Position numbers and translations under genes: made by a program. A stretch of DNA of 9,542 nucleotides, taken from contig DNJG01000133.1 of NCBI GenBank assembly GCA_003489165.1, positions 13,278-22,819 of the forward strand, given 5' to 3'. Below the pieces are notes generated by a model. That model did not search any database, was not told where the DNA came from, and saw only the letters and a program-made list of their open reading frames with translations. How positions within the stretch are numbered: position 1 is the first letter of the stretch; the number at the start of each line of letters is the position of its first letter. The stretch is from Nitrospinota bacterium (GTDB lineage: Bacteria > Nitrospinota > Nitrospinia > UBA9942). This document shows, piece after piece, positions 7,293 to 9,542 of the stretch.

Positions 7293-7365
7293 GTCTTCAA
7301 AAAGGCTTGCAGCTCTGATTTTGTGAAATTGAAGTCTACCATTATTTCAAATTAAATTCTATAGA

Positions 7366-9363
<1,998 letters not shown>

Positions 9364-9367
9364 GGAG

Positions 9368-9375
9368 TCACCTTT
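9368..9375 (-). promoter_or_regulatory. Shine-Dalgarno sequence of the CODH gene
   Basis: On the minus strand this reads AAAGGTGA, with its AAGGTG core five bases before the ATG at 9363. It supports that start. Extending the frame upstream to the preceding stop (9415-9417) adds no cysteine. Confidence 0.75.
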
Positions 9376-9390
9376 AGCTACATTTGTTTT

Positions 9391-9444
9391 GGTTATTGAG
9401 ATTTGAATAATCGGTTATTATTTGGAGATTGGAATTTGGTTATT
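9391..9444. repeat. Three GGTTATT direct repeats upstream of the CODH gene
   Basis: GGTTATT occurs at 9391, 9413 and 9438, spaced 22 and 25 bases apart in an AT-rich gap of 94 bases. The last two are separated by TTGGAGATTGGAATTT-like sequence. This resembles the AATTCCAAAT/AATAACC words in the palindrome near 6470-6510, so it is probably another dispersed repeat. Regulatory binding sites are a less likely alternative. Confidence 0.5.
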
Positions 9445-9457
9445 GAACATTTCAAAA

Positions 9458-9542
9458 TTATGTAAATCTAACTTCCTTTTCCCCTTCCTCTATTACCCCT
9501 ATCTCCCATGACTTGAAGCCGTTTTTATTTAAATGAGTAATG
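9458..9542 (-). CDS. 3' end of a gene, resembling the PurM (AIR synthase) C-terminus
   Basis: The minus-strand frame is open from the right edge and ends at the stop 9458-9460, giving 27 residues: THLNKNGFKSWEIG, then VIEEGEKEVRFT. The pattern 'helix, G-x-x-x-W/V-x-IG-x-v, acidic turn, G, short strand, end' is typical of the C-terminus of phosphoribosylformylglycinamidine cyclo-ligase (PurM) and of related AIR synthase-fold proteins. The fragment is too short for certainty; HypE or SelD relatives are alternatives. It reads in the same direction as the CODH gene, which begins 94 bases further on. Confidence 0.45.
   Translation of the reverse strand, partial: ITHLNKNGFKSWEIGVIEEGEKEVRFT

Overview
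The window comes from a Gram-negative, probably anaerobic bacterium with an AT-rich genome. The Gram-negative reading rests on a predicted outer-membrane protein. The anaerobic reading rests on a nickel-iron-sulfur carbon monoxide dehydrogenase (CODH) of the archaeal CdhA type. A deep-branching lineage such as Nitrospirota, Desulfobacterota or a related candidate phylum would fit, but the sequence does not settle this.

Layout: the left edge holds the 3' part of a DUF362-family gene on the + strand. Everything else reads on the - strand. From right to left it is: the last 27 codons of a gene resembling the C-terminus of PurM; a 665-residue CODH catalytic subunit; a 217-residue protein with a duplicated N-terminal motif; trpA; a CHASE2 class III adenylate cyclase; a class II cAMP phosphodiesterase-like metallo-beta-lactamase-fold protein; a secreted, probably outer-membrane protein; and recO. 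The cyclase-phosphodiesterase-exported protein-recO run is closely spaced (70, 15 and 3 bases between genes) and could be one transcript. The cyclase and the phosphodiesterase could make and destroy the same second messenger.

The most striking structure is the abundance of short dispersed repeats. Long imperfect palindromes fill the gaps on both sides of trpA, and a 16-bp tandem repeat lies between the cyclase and the phosphodiesterase. Three different repeats of the kind usually found between genes sit in frame inside the CODH gene: a 14-bp tandem, a 7-bp tandem, and a GC-rich hairpin encoding PHPDPLPQGERG. All three fall at loops or domain boundaries, and the visible CODH metal ligands of clusters B and C are intact. 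The CODH also lacks the internal ferredoxin module of archaeal CdhA, and the 7-bp repeat lies where that module would be. It also appears to lack cysteines for the D cluster.

No tRNA, rRNA, CRISPR array, insertion sequence with transposase, or convincing terminator was seen.
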